From Dyella sp. C9 (lineage in GTDB: Bacteria; Pseudomonadota; Gammaproteobacteria; Xanthomonadales; Rhodanobacteraceae), in the NCBI RefSeq assembly GCF_003332825.1, contig NZ_QIRF01000004.1:131241-195240 (forward strand): a stretch of DNA of 64,000 nucleotides, read 5' to 3'. Below the pieces are notes generated by a model, which saw nothing but the letters and a program-made list of their open reading frames with translations, was not told where the DNA came from and did not search any database. Every line of letters starts with the position of its first letter. Within the stretch, counting starts at the first letter, position 1. The position numbers and the translations under genes were made by a program. Below are positions 1 through 7,708 of the stretch, in pieces.

Positions 1-554
1 ACGGCAACATCGGCGACAACACCCTGCCGGATCAGGTGGCAGGCCTGGAGGAGCTGGGCAAGCGCTATCCGTGGATCGACATGGATCGCGTGGGCATCTG
101 GGGTCATTCCGGCGGCGGCAACGCCACGGTGACCGCGATGTTCCGGCATGCCGACCTGTTCAAGGTGGGCATCGCCGAAAGCGGCAACCACGACAACCGC
201 AACTACGAGGACGACTGGGCGGAGAAGTGGCAGGGCCTGGAAGTCACCGACAAGGACGGCAAGAGCAACTACGACGACCAGGCCAACCAGAACCATGCGT
301 CCGGCCTGAAGGGTCACCTGCTGCTCGCACACGGCACCATGGACGACAACGTGCCGCCGTACGAAACCCTGCTGGTGGTCGATGCGCTGATCAAGGCCAA
401 CAAGGACTTCGATCTGCTGATGATTCCCAACGCGCACCACGGCTACGGTGCGGCCAGCAACTACATGATGCGCAAGCGTTGGGACTACTTCGTGCGCAAC
501 CTCGCCGGTGACACGCCGCCGAAGGAGTACACGATGAGGCCGCCGAAGGATTGA
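1..554 (+). CDS. S9-family (prolyl oligopeptidase/DPP IV type) serine peptidase, C-terminal part
   Basis: This is the end of a gene that begins before the window; the frame is open from base 3. The visible 183 residues are an alpha/beta-hydrolase catalytic domain. The nucleophile serine lies in GHSGGG (codon 108-110), the acid is in the HGTMDDNVPP segment and the histidine is in NAHHGYG, in the order expected for family S9. Such enzymes cleave short peptides after proline or alanine, usually in the periplasm of related bacteria. The beta-propeller and signal peptide would lie outside the window, so the subfamily (DPP IV-like or acylaminoacyl-peptidase-like) cannot be settled. The stop is followed by an intergenic repeat. 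Confidence 0.9.
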   Translation, partial: GNIGDNTLPDQVAGLEELGKRYPWIDMDRVGIWGHSGGGNATVTAMFRHADLFKVGIAESGNHDNRNYEDDWAEKWQGLEVTDKDGKSNYDDQANQNHASGLKGHLLLAHGTMDDNVPPYETLLVVDALIKANKDFDLLMIPNAHHGYGAASNYMMRKRWDYFVRNLAGDTPPKEYTMRPPKD

Positions 555-568
555 GCCTTGCCCTGCTT

Positions 569-604
569 CCTCTCCCCTCCGGGGAGAGGGTTGGGGTGAG
601 GGGG
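569..604. repeat. Intergenic hairpin repeat, CTCTCC/GGAGAG family
   Basis: A short inverted repeat (CTCTCCcctccGGGGAGAG) followed by TTGGGGTGAGGG. The same pattern recurs at 43711-43771 and, inverted, at 43808-43847, with a degenerate copy near 29451-29500. The bases just downstream (about 650-675) also match, in inverse orientation, the flank of the 43.7 kb copy (GCAAGTACCC). It probably acts as a REP-like mobile hairpin or transcription end signal. Confidence 0.7.
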
Positions 605-679
605 CGATCCCGCGGAAAGCCGGTTCGAGGCGGGCCCTGTTGATGCCTTTCCGCAAGTACCCGCCCTCACCACTACCCA

Positions 680-1906
680 TCAGCCCGAGCGCGTGGCGAC
701 CACCGGCGGCACCGATGCGGCCTTGCGCGCCGGCCCCAGCACCGCCAGCTGTCCCAGCAGCCACAGCGCCAACGCACCGGCCGGCACGTACATCAGCGGC
801 AACCGTTGCAGCGCGTAGTGCTGCATCAGCAATACGTTGAGCGCATAGGCCAGCGTCACGCCGAGCGCGATGCCGCCGCTCACGATGAGGAAGTTCTCCA
901 CCTGCACGTAGCGCAGGATGTCCCGTCGCGTGGCGCCCACCGCGCGCCGGATGCCAATCGAACGCCGCCGCTGCTGCACCCAGAAGCTCGCCAGCCCGGC
1001 GATGCCTGCGGCGGTGACCAGCAACAACGCGCCGGCCGCGGCCAGCAGCAGGCCGATCATGGTGCGGTCGCGCCGGAAGTAGTCCTCGCGCAGCTGCGCA
1101 AAGGTCTGTGGCCGCCTCAGCACACGGTTGCCGTCCAGTTGGGCGAGCCGGGCCATGGCGCGTTGCAATACCTGTTCGCGCTGCTGCGGCGTCGTGCGCA
1201 TCACATAGAGCACGTTGCCGCCGTCCGGCAACATCGGCAACAGCGTGGCGTATTCGTTGCCGGCGGATTCGTCCAGCACGGGGCGCAGCAGGTGGTCGAC
1301 GACGCCGACGATGCGCACCGGGCCATCGCCCGGGTAGATCACCTTGCCCAGCGGGTCCTGGCCGGGGAAGAGCTGGTTGGCCAGCGCGCGCGTCACGATG
1401 GTGGAGGGCACGTGGTTGATGCCGGCCCAGTCCTGGGCGCTGCCTTCCGGCAGGTATTCCTCGGGCAGGAAGTCGCGTCCCGCGACCAGGTGCAGGCCCA
1501 GCGTGTCCAGTTCGCCCTGCGTGCCGGTGTATGCCGATGCGGTGACCTGCGCATCGCCGCCAGGCGTCAGGGCGATGCCGTTGCTCCAGTTGTTGCCGCT
1601 GAAGGGCAGCGCATCCACCGCCATGGCGGAGCGCACGCCGGGCAGCTCGCGCAGCGCGGCCAGATCGGCCTGGTGGCGCGCGAGCGTGTCCGTGCCCGCG
1701 TCGATGCTGATGCTCTCCAGCATCACCAGTTCGTTTTCGGCCACGCCGCTGGGCAAGCCCAGCTGGCTGATGCGATGGCCGAGGATGGCGGCCACGTTGC
1801 ACACGATCGCGCAGGTGAGCGCCACCTGCATCACCATCAGCAACACGGGAAGCTTGTGGCGGCCGAGGCTGGCCAGCAGGGGAGAGTGCGGCATGGCGAT
1901 CCTCAT
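680..1906 (-). CDS. ABC transporter permease, MacB/FtsX type (second of a pair)
   Basis: A 408-residue inner-membrane protein. One N-terminal membrane segment (LPVLLMVMQVALTCAIVCNV) is followed by a MacB-type periplasmic core domain of about 220 residues and an FtsX domain with three membrane segments near the C-terminus. The IGIRRAVGATRRDILRYV motif that contacts the ATPase sits just after the first of these. The start codon overlaps the stop of the upstream permease gene (ATGA), so the two are translated together. A longer reading of this frame is possible but only shadows the neighbour. Family members export lipoproteins, peptides or small toxins, or act as mechanotransmitters. No ATP-binding subunit lies next to it, which is unusual. 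Confidence 0.88.
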   Translation of the reverse strand: MRIAMPHSPLLASLGRHKLPVLLMVMQVALTCAIVCNVAAILGHRISQLGLPSGVAENELVMLESISIDAGTDTLARHQADLAALRELPGVRSAMAVDALPFSGNNWSNGIALTPGGDAQVTASAYTGTQGELDTLGLHLVAGRDFLPEEYLPEGSAQDWAGINHVPSTIVTRALANQLFPGQDPLGKVIYPGDGPVRIVGVVDHLLRPVLDESAGNEYATLLPMLPDGGNVLYVMRTTPQQREQVLQRAMARLAQLDGNRVLRRPQTFAQLREDYFRRDRTMIGLLLAAAGALLLVTAAGIAGLASFWVQQRRRSIGIRRAVGATRRDILRYVQVENFLIVSGGIALGVTLAYALNVLLMQHYALQRLPLMYVPAGALALWLLGQLAVLGPARKAASVPPVVATRSG

Positions 1907-3204
1907 TGCGTCTTGAGTTGCAGGGCGGGCGCGATCCGGCACGCGCGCCACGCGGGCAACAGGCCGGCGAGCACGCCGGCCAGCACGGCGAGTGCAAACG
2001 TGGCCAGCAACATGCCCGCGTCCATGTGTGCGAGTTGCGCGTAGCCATCGGGTCGCTGGCGTACGCTCCACAAGCCCAGCAGCGCCACCAGCAGGCCAAG
2101 CAGGCCGCCGGCCAGGCCGATCACCGACGACTCCACGCCCAGCTGCAGGAAGATGTCGCGTCGACGCGCACCCAGCGCGCGGCGCACGCTGATCTCGCCG
2201 CCGCGGCGCAGGAACGTGGCCAGCAGCAAGCCCATCACGTTGAGCATGCACACCAGCAGGAACCCCATCGACAGCGACAGCTGCAGGCGAAGGTCGTCGG
2301 GAATCACGTGCTGGCGGATCAACCAGGCCATCAGGCCGTACAGGTGCGGATCCGCCTTGCGCAGCAGGCGCCCGTGCGCCTGCTGTTCGCGCCAGTAGCC
2401 CGAGAGGAACTCGCGATACGCGTCGGCCTTGGCGGCACTGTCCAGCTCCACCCAGAACTGCAGCCAGGTGCATTGGTCGCTGGTGCGTGCATCGCCGCCA
2501 TTGCCCCAGCACGAGAGGCTGCCGACGAAATCCAGCTTGAGATCGAGCGCGGTCTGCAGCGGCAGGAAGAACTGGTCGCTGCGGCCGAAGGAGCGCTTGT
2601 CGATCTGTGCGTAGAACTGCGGTTGCGGCTGCCAGTCGTCGAGCACGCCGACCACGCGGAAGTCGCTGTCCTTCAGCCGTACCGTGCGGCCGACCGCCGG
2701 TGCCTCGCCGAACAGTTTGCGGCTCAGCGTGCGGTTGAGCACCACCACGCGGGCGTGCCGCTCGTCGTCCTGCGCGGTCCATCCTGTTCCGCTGAGGAAA
2801 GGCGCGCCGAACATCGCGAAGAAGTCGGCCGTGGTGTAGCGGCCGGTTTCATAGAAGGGCAGGCCATCGCCCTGCACGGGACGCACAGGTACCGCCCCGC
2901 CGGTCATCGCCGCCTGGCGGTCGGCGCGTGCCGCGTGCAACAGGTTCATCGCGTCGGGCCAGGTGAAGTTGCCGTCGGTAGATGGGGCGCTCGGCCTTCC
3001 GTGATCCAGCGGGCGGGGGTCGATCTGCGGGACGAAAAGCTGCGCGCTGCGATCCGGCAGCGGGTCGCCCGACAGCACATGGAACACGGTGATCATGGTC
3101 ATGCTGGCGCCGATGCCCAGGCCGATCACCAGCACCATCAGCACGCCCAGCGCCTTGTTGCGGCGCAGGTGGTGCGCAGCGATGGTCGCGTAATAGCGGA
3201 ACAT
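1903..3204 (-). CDS. ABC transporter permease, MacB/FtsX type (first of a pair)
   Basis: A 433-residue paralogue of the next gene, with the same plan: an N-terminal membrane helix (ALGVLMVLVIGLGIGASMTMI), a large periplasmic domain, then three C-terminal helices with the ISVRRALGARRRDIFLQL ATPase-contact motif. I chose the start MFRYYATIAAHHLRR because a good ribosome site (GGGAG) lies 8 bases ahead; 15 upstream residues in frame look untranslated. Two full-length, non-identical permeases in an overlapping operon suggest a heterodimeric transporter. Its ATPase must be encoded elsewhere or have been lost. Substrate unknown. Confidence 0.88.
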   Translation of the reverse strand: MFRYYATIAAHHLRRNKALGVLMVLVIGLGIGASMTMITVFHVLSGDPLPDRSAQLFVPQIDPRPLDHGRPSAPSTDGNFTWPDAMNLLHAARADRQAAMTGGAVPVRPVQGDGLPFYETGRYTTADFFAMFGAPFLSGTGWTAQDDERHARVVVLNRTLSRKLFGEAPAVGRTVRLKDSDFRVVGVLDDWQPQPQFYAQIDKRSFGRSDQFFLPLQTALDLKLDFVGSLSCWGNGGDARTSDQCTWLQFWVELDSAAKADAYREFLSGYWREQQAHGRLLRKADPHLYGLMAWLIRQHVIPDDLRLQLSLSMGFLLVCMLNVMGLLLATFLRRGGEISVRRALGARRRDIFLQLGVESSVIGLAGGLLGLLVALLGLWSVRQRPDGYAQLAHMDAGMLLATFALAVLAGVLAGLLPAWRACRIAPALQLKTQ

Positions 3205-3302
3205 CTCGATCTCCCGGGCAATGTGCGTTTTCTTCGGCGTGCAGGCCACCGTGCCCCGGCAAGTGCCGGGGCCATCAGGCGATATTGTTCATGGCGGAAT
3301 CA

Positions 3303-3328
3303 CCGCGCCGCCTGTCAGGGCGGCGCGG
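3303..3328 (-). terminator. Strong GC hairpin after the M56 gene
   Basis: Perfect 10-base arms (CCGCGCCGCC / GGCGGCGCGG) with a 6-base loop, starting 7 bases past the stop of the M56 gene on the minus strand. No T-tract follows, so it may end transcription poorly or protect the 3' end. It separates the blaI-type operon from the permease pair. Confidence 0.6.
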
Positions 3329-3334
3329 CCGGGA

Positions 3335-5260
3335 TCAACGCGCGTTGAGCGGCTGGGCCAGGCCCTTGGCCAGGGCGTCGTCGAGCACGCGGTTCATCTG
3401 CAGGGCTGCCTGGGCGGAGACCTGCTCCTGGCGGTGGCCAAGCGCTTCCTGCTGCTTGCCCAGGGCTTCCTGCTGCTTGCCGAGGGCTTCCTGCTGCTGT
3501 TCGAGCTGGTCGCGTTCGCGTTGGATCTCTGCGCGTTCGGCCTGGATGCCGGCGCGCTCGCCGGTCGATCGCTCGTCAGGCTGGCCACGAGCCTCGCGGA
3601 CAGCGACCGCTGCCTCACGCTGGGCGAGCGCAGCTTCGCGCATGCCCAGGGCACCCATGCGTGCGCCTATGCCGCCCTGTTCGCCACCCAGGCGACCTTG
3701 TTCGCCGCCGAGCTTGCCTTGCTCCTTGGCCAGCTCGGTGACCGGTGCATACGCGGCGCTGGCACGCGCCACCATGGCGGGATCGTGGATCACGTAGGTC
3801 TGGTCCTGCCGGCGGAACAGCACCAGCGGCTCGCCGTGCCCGCTCAACCTCTGCGCCGCCTGCAGGTCGGTGTCGCTGCCATTGACCGTGATGGTGTCGT
3901 TGTCCAGCAGCACGAATCCATAGCGTGCGTCGTTGCTTGTGTCGATGTGCACATGGTGTGCGGCAAGGCCATCGGTGTGCGGTGCCGGAGGAGCGGGTGG
4001 TGCGGGCGGTGCCGGCAGGGCCTTGGGTACGGGCGGCGCCGGTGGTACCGGCGGAACACGGGGCGTGGTGGATGTTGCCGGTATCGCCTGCGGGGACGCA
4101 GCCCGTGCCGCAGTCGCAGGCCGGGCCGCAGCGGCCGGCGTGGCGCTGGAGGCGGCGGCAACCGGCGCGGGCACCGGTGCCGGCGGGGTGCCCGCTTGAT
4201 CGGGAGCAGCCTCGGTCACGCGATACGGCAACACGCCCACCGCCGCAAGCACGGCGACCAGCAGCCAGCTGCGCACGCGCGAGGTGGCGTCGCTCGCATG
4301 CTGCAGGAGGTTCAAGCGGCGCTTGAGGTTGAGGAAGGTCGGCGAGGCGCCGGCCAGGCCCGCATGCAGCGGGTGCGCCACGCCAAGGCGCAACAGCAGC
4401 CGGCCGTAGTCCTGGGGCGTGGCGTCATGTTGCTGCACGACCTGGGCATCACAGGCCGCCTCGCGATTCAGGGCGTACTCGCGCATCGCCCAGCCCACCA
4501 GCGGATGGAAGAAGAACAGGCGCTGCGCGATCGCAGGCACCCAGCCCATCCAGAGGTCGCCACGGTGCACATGGGTCAGTTCATGGGCCAGCGCCAGCGA
4601 AGTTTCTTCGTGGGTCAGGCGCTGCTGCACGGGCAGCAATACCACCGGGCGCAGCCAGCCGCTCACCTGCGGCGAATGGATGGCGTCGGACATGCGCAAC
4701 GCCGGGCAGCGGCGCAGGCCCATCGCGCTGGCCTGCGCAGCACAAGCTGCCTGCAGCGCGGGGTCGCGCAGCGGCCAGGAGTTCCACACCACCTCGCGGG
4801 CCTCGAGCCAATGGCGGATCGCCACCACCAGTTGCACCAGCACCCCGGCCAGCCACAGCGCGAGCACGACGGTCTGCCAATGCCACGGTGCGGATGCTGG
4901 TGGTGCCGCGTCGACCATTGCCGGCGTGGCGGTACTGCCGCTGTCGGCACTTTGGGATGGCTGGGCAAACGCATTGATGCGATGCTCGCTGGGTCCGGCG
5001 TACACCGGAGTGGCAGGTGCATCCGCATGGGGGGCCGCCGTCGCCGGACTCAGCAACGGCAGCGAGACCGGCATCGGTGCCGCCAGTCCGATCAGCAATT
5101 GCGCACCCAGCAGCCACCACAGCATCGAGCGCGTGGCCGAGCTCAGGCGCGGCAGCTGGCGGCACAACAGCCACACGGCGCCGACCAGCAGCGCCGCCTG
5201 CAGCGACGTCCATGCCAGGCGGCTGACCACCTGCTCGGCAAGCGATATGACGAGGTTCAT
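3335..5260 (-). CDS. M56-family (BlaR1/MecR1-like) membrane metallopeptidase, regulatory antirepressor
   Basis: A 641-residue protein. The N-terminal part has four predicted membrane helices. The zinc site HELTH (in SLALAHELTHVHRGDLWMGW) lies on the cytoplasmic side, as in BlaR1/MecR1. After the last helix come a Pro/Ala-rich linker (about residues 330-420), a globular segment and a C-terminal coiled coil with near-perfect heptads (QQEALGK three times). It has no penicillin-binding sensor domain, so the signal is probably not a beta-lactam bound covalently. By analogy it would cleave the BlaI-type repressor encoded immediately upstream (1-base gap) and so switch on this operon. The coiled-coil end is unusual and may bind a partner or sense the envelope. 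Confidence 0.9.
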   Translation of the reverse strand: MNLVISLAEQVVSRLAWTSLQAALLVGAVWLLCRQLPRLSSATRSMLWWLLGAQLLIGLAAPMPVSLPLLSPATAAPHADAPATPVYAGPSEHRINAFAQPSQSADSGSTATPAMVDAAPPASAPWHWQTVVLALWLAGVLVQLVVAIRHWLEAREVVWNSWPLRDPALQAACAAQASAMGLRRCPALRMSDAIHSPQVSGWLRPVVLLPVQQRLTHEETSLALAHELTHVHRGDLWMGWVPAIAQRLFFFHPLVGWAMREYALNREAACDAQVVQQHDATPQDYGRLLLRLGVAHPLHAGLAGASPTFLNLKRRLNLLQHASDATSRVRSWLLVAVLAAVGVLPYRVTEAAPDQAGTPPAPVPAPVAAASSATPAAAARPATAARAASPQAIPATSTTPRVPPVPPAPPVPKALPAPPAPPAPPAPHTDGLAAHHVHIDTSNDARYGFVLLDNDTITVNGSDTDLQAAQRLSGHGEPLVLFRRQDQTYVIHDPAMVARASAAYAPVTELAKEQGKLGGEQGRLGGEQGGIGARMGALGMREAALAQREAAVAVREARGQPDERSTGERAGIQAERAEIQRERDQLEQQQEALGKQQEALGKQQEALGHRQEQVSAQAALQMNRVLDDALAKGLAQPLNAR

Positions 5261-5261
5261 C

Positions 5262-5648
5262 TCAGGTCTCCTTGCGTCGCGATTGCAGTTGCGCGACCAG
5301 TGCTTCGAGCTCGGCGAGTTCGGTGTCGCTCACTTCGGCGCGTTCGGACATCCAGGCCACGAACGGCGAAACCGATCCGCTCAGCGTCCTCTCGACGAAC
5401 TGGCCCACGGCACTGCGCATCACTTCACCCGGGCCGGTGGCCGGGCTGTAGCGATAGACGCCATCCACCTGGCGGCGGCGCAGGTAGGCCTTGCCGCGCA
5501 GGCGTTCCATCATGGTCAGCACGGTGGAGCGAGCCAGGCCGCGGGCTTCGCCGAAGTCCGCGGCGACCTCGCCGACAGAGGCATGGTTGTGTTCGGCCAG
5601 GTACTGCAGGAGCGCCAGCTCCTGGTCCCCGATGGAAGGCTTGCCCAT
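5262..5648 (-). CDS. BlaI/MecI-family transcriptional repressor
   Basis: A 128-residue winged-helix repressor. The N-terminal domain (IGDQELALLQYLAEHNHASVG, then ARSTVLTMMERLRGKAYLRR) carries the recognition helix typical of BlaI/MecI. The C-terminal half dimerises and holds the region normally cut by the M56 partner. I chose the ATG before GKPSIGDQ; an upstream in-frame start would run through the operator. Two matching operators lie just upstream, so the gene very likely represses its own operon together with the M56 gene downstream. Confidence 0.93.
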   Translation of the reverse strand: MGKPSIGDQELALLQYLAEHNHASVGEVAADFGEARGLARSTVLTMMERLRGKAYLRRRQVDGVYRYSPATGPGEVMRSAVGQFVERTLSGSVSPFVAWMSERAEVSDTELAELEALVAQLQSRRKET

Positions 5649-5662
5649 CTTCACGGTCCTAG

Positions 5663-5680
5663 TGACTACACGTGTAGTCA
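5663..5680 (-). promoter_or_regulatory. BlaI-type operator 1
   Basis: An 18-base perfect palindrome, TGACTACACGTGTAGTCA. It contains the BlaI/MecI core TAC-N4-GTA and lies 15 bases before the repressor start codon, where bound protein would block transcription or its onset. Confidence 0.85.
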
Positions 5681-5690
5681 ACCTATCCCG

Positions 5691-5708
5691 TGACTACACA
5701 TGTAGTCA
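5691..5708 (-). promoter_or_regulatory. BlaI-type operator 2 with overlapping -35 box
   Basis: TGACTACACATGTAGTCA has the same arms as operator 1 with a non-palindromic centre, 28 bases away from it. Read on the minus strand it overlaps a TTGACT hexamer that could be the -35 box, with ATAGGT 17 bases on as a weak -10. This fits tight autorepression. Confidence 0.82.
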
Positions 5709-5807
5709 ATAGGTCGGGCGGCAGGGTGGCGCCTTGTTGCGTTGCACAAAAAGCGGAGTAGACTGCGCGCCGTCGTCATCCCACGGCGCGCATCGGAGTG
5801 CGCTCAT

Positions 5808-5879
5808 ATGAAGACCATCCAGATTCGCTTCGCTGACCGCTTCGGACATCACGGGCCGAAGACCGCTCCGGCGGCTTAG
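5808..5879 (+). CDS. Possible 23-residue leader peptide upstream of the SPFH operon
   Basis: A tiny reading frame, MKTIQIRFADRFGHHGPKTA followed by PAA and a TAG stop. It has a correctly spaced GGAG ribosome site 9 bases upstream and sits behind a plausible promoter (TTGCGT, 16 bases, TAGACT at 5737-5764). The basic, aromatic start and proline/alanine end do not match any attenuator peptide I know. It precedes a 120-base leader with an inverted repeat (ATGGACG 5952-5958 / CGTCCAT 5979-5985) before the next gene. It may be a translated leader or a real small protein. I do not recognise it. Confidence 0.35.
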   Translation: MKTIQIRFADRFGHHGPKTAPAA

Positions 5880-6000
5880 CGCACTTTCGACGCGCCCACT
5901 CCGTCGGGGCCGATGGCGGCGCGCCGTCGCATCGCGGGGACCGGCCTGCCGATGGACGTCCAAACGCACGGGACCATCCGTCCATATCAAGGGGAATCCA

Positions 6001-6197
6001 TGAAGACGCTCGTCGACTGGCTGGCGCATCGGCTGTGGCCGTTCGTCGTCTGCCTGCTGCTGTACGTCGGTTTTGTCGGGCCGGCACTGATTTCGGCAGT
6101 CAGCACCGTGGCGGTGCTGGCGGGCCTTGCCTTGCTGGTCTTGCTGGTGGCGTGGGGCATCGTGCTGCTGCGCCATGGTTTCACTCACAAGGAATGA
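6001..6197 (+). CDS. Small two-helix membrane protein of unknown function
   Basis: A 65-residue protein starting MKTLVDWLAHRLWP, with a good AAGGGG ribosome site 5-10 bases upstream. It has two hydrophobic stretches (about residues 12-33 and 38-57) and a short basic tail ending HGFTHKE. It is 7 bases ahead of the SPFH lipoprotein gene, so the two are almost certainly co-transcribed and the small protein may sit in the same membrane complex. I do not recognise a family. Confidence 0.75.
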
Positions 6198-6204
6198 CCA
6201 AGTC

Positions 6205-7074
6205 ATGAAACGCGTACTGAGCTTGTCGCTGTCGCTTTCGGTCCTGTTGCTGGCGGGTTGTTCCAAGGTCCCGGCAGGCAATGTCGGCGTGAAGTTCCAG
6301 ATGTACGGCGACGACAAGGGCTCGCTGCAAGAGCTGCCGCCCGGCCGCTACTGGGTGGGCTGGGGCTACGAGATGTACACCTTCCCCACCTTCACCCAGA
6401 CCTACACCTTCACCCGCTCCAGCATGGAAGGCCGTCCGGTGGACGAGTCGATCAGCTTCCAGACCTCGCAGGGCCTGACCGTCAACGCCGATGTCGGCAT
6501 CACCTATCACATCGAGCCGTCCAAGGTGACGCTGATCTTCCAGAAGTACCGCAAGGGCATCGACGAGATCACCGATGTGTACCTGCGCAACATGATCCGC
6601 GACGCCCTGGTGAAGGAGGCCGCCAGCCTGGATATCGAGTCGGTGTACGGCAAGGGCAAGGCCAACCTCATCGAGGCCGTGCAGCGTGACGTGAGCGACG
6701 AAGTGGCGCCGGTCGGCATTGCGGTGGAGAAGATCTACTGGATCGGCGAGCTGCGCCTGCCGGACAACGTGGTGCAGTCGATCAACGCCAAGATCCAGGC
6801 CACGCAGATGGCCGAGCAGCGGCAGAACGAAGTGGCGCAGGCCAAGGCGGAGGCCGAGAAGGTCGAGGCCGAGGCACAGGGCCGCGCGCAGGCCCAGCTC
6901 ACCATCGCCGAGGCGGAAGCCAAGGCTATCTCGTTGAAGGGCGAGGCGCTGCGCCAGAACCCGAACGTGGTGCAGATGTCCGCGATCGAGAAGTGGGATG
7001 GTCGCCTGCCCACCTACACCGCCGGTGGTGCGATGCCCTTCATCAACCTTGGCACGCCCGCGCAGGAACGCTGA
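6205..7074 (+). CDS. Lipoprotein with SPFH/prohibitin (Band 7) domain
   Basis: A 289-residue protein with a lipoprotein signal peptide. The lipobox LLAG-C puts the lipidated cysteine near residue 17. An SPFH/Band 7 domain follows (about residues 25-200), then an Ala/Glu/Lys-rich coiled coil (QNEVAQAKAEAEKVEAEAQG) that normally drives ring formation. SPFH proteins build membrane-bound rings that scaffold proteases or organise lipids. Here the anchor is a lipid rather than the usual N-terminal helix. It is preceded at 7 bases by the small membrane protein. Other lipid-anchored prohibitin homologues exist in Proteobacteria, so this is uncommon rather than unique. Confidence 0.9.
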   Translation: MKRVLSLSLSLSVLLLAGCSKVPAGNVGVKFQMYGDDKGSLQELPPGRYWVGWGYEMYTFPTFTQTYTFTRSSMEGRPVDESISFQTSQGLTVNADVGITYHIEPSKVTLIFQKYRKGIDEITDVYLRNMIRDALVKEAASLDIESVYGKGKANLIEAVQRDVSDEVAPVGIAVEKIYWIGELRLPDNVVQSINAKIQATQMAEQRQNEVAQAKAEAEKVEAEAQGRAQAQLTIAEAEAKAISLKGEALRQNPNVVQMSAIEKWDGRLPTYTAGGAMPFINLGTPAQER

Positions 7075-7081
7075 CGCGGCT

Positions 7082-7114
7082 GGCCGCTTCGGGGCAGGGA
7101 CGCCCCGGGCGGCC
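7082..7114 (+). terminator. Hairpin after the SPFH gene
   Basis: A two-part stem: GGCCGC pairs with GCGGCC and GGGGC with GCCCC, with a 6-base loop, starting 8 bases after the stop. No T-run follows. It probably marks the operon end. Confidence 0.6.
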
Positions 7115-7161
7115 GATGAATGCGGCCTAGTGTCGCGATACGCGTTTCGTTTCCGTCGTCC

Positions 7162-7175
7162 TTGACGTAAGTCAA
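7162..7175 (+). promoter_or_regulatory. FNR/ANR-type box upstream of bacteriohemerythrin 1
   Basis: TTGAC-GTAA-GTCAA is a perfect dyad of the FNR/ANR/DNR consensus form TTGAY-N4-RTCAA. Its centre is about 66 bases before the chosen GTG start. If the site acts at -41.5, transcription would begin near 7210, between the upstream in-frame ATG (7202) and the GTG, which supports the GTG. Confidence 0.65.
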
Positions 7176-7234
7176 TTGCTCCGCCGTCGGATTGGCCGCC
7201 AATGGACAGACTCACGCACAAGGGAGGGTGCGAC

Positions 7235-7708
7235 GTGCCCTACATGACCTGGCAAGACGACCTCAACACCGGCATCAAGGTCATCGATAACCAGCATCGT
7301 CGCATCGTGGAGATGATCAACCACCTCCACGATGCGATGGACCATCGCGATCGACAGGAACTCAACGACATCCTCGATGAACTGGTCGACTACACGCTAT
7401 CGCACTTCACCTTTGAAGAATCGCTGATGGAGGATGCCGGTTACGAGTTCACCCGCGCGCACAAGCGGGTGCACGAGGTGTTCGTCAAGCGCGTGTCCGA
7501 ATACCGCCTGCGCTTTCGTGCCGGCGAGGATATCGGCCACGAGTTGATGCACACGCTCTCGCACTGGCTGTTCAACCATATCCGCAACGACGACAAGGCG
7601 ATCGTCGAGTCGGTGCGTCGCCATATGCAGGACGTGGCGCACGACGACGGCAGTGGTGGCGGCTGGCTGGCGCGTTCGCTGCGGCGCTTCTTCGGCGCGG
7701 CGCACTAG
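7235..7708 (+). CDS. Bacteriohemerythrin 1
   Basis: A 157-residue hemerythrin-like oxygen-binding protein. All seven di-iron ligands are present at family spacing: H21, H57, E61, H76, H80, H115 and D120. Single-domain bacteriohemerythrins carry or store oxygen or sense it. I chose the GTG start because AGGGAGGG lies 6 bases ahead. It also gives exactly the same length as the paralogue 1.2 kb downstream. An ATG 33 bases upstream in frame is less likely. An FNR/ANR-like box lies upstream. Its stop overlaps the stop of the convergent AbrB-family gene by two bases (CTAG). Confidence 0.92.
   Translation: MPYMTWQDDLNTGIKVIDNQHRRIVEMINHLHDAMDHRDRQELNDILDELVDYTLSHFTFEESLMEDAGYEFTRAHKRVHEVFVKRVSEYRLRFRAGEDIGHELMHTLSHWLFNHIRNDDKAIVESVRRHMQDVAHDDGSGGGWLARSLRRFFGAAH

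Noticed and set aside
1907..2782. Extension of the second permease frame upstream
   Set aside because: It only shadows the first permease in another frame; the ATGA start fits the family.
3221..5662. Long open frame on the plus strand opposite the M56 and BlaI genes
   Set aside because: Arg/Gln/His-rich, low-complexity, no domain or ribosome site; a shadow of GC-rich coding DNA. The minus-strand genes have clear families.
7202..7234. ATG start for bacteriohemerythrin 1
   Set aside because: It lies at or before the expected transcription start and lacks a ribosome site; the GTG fits better and matches the paralogue's length.
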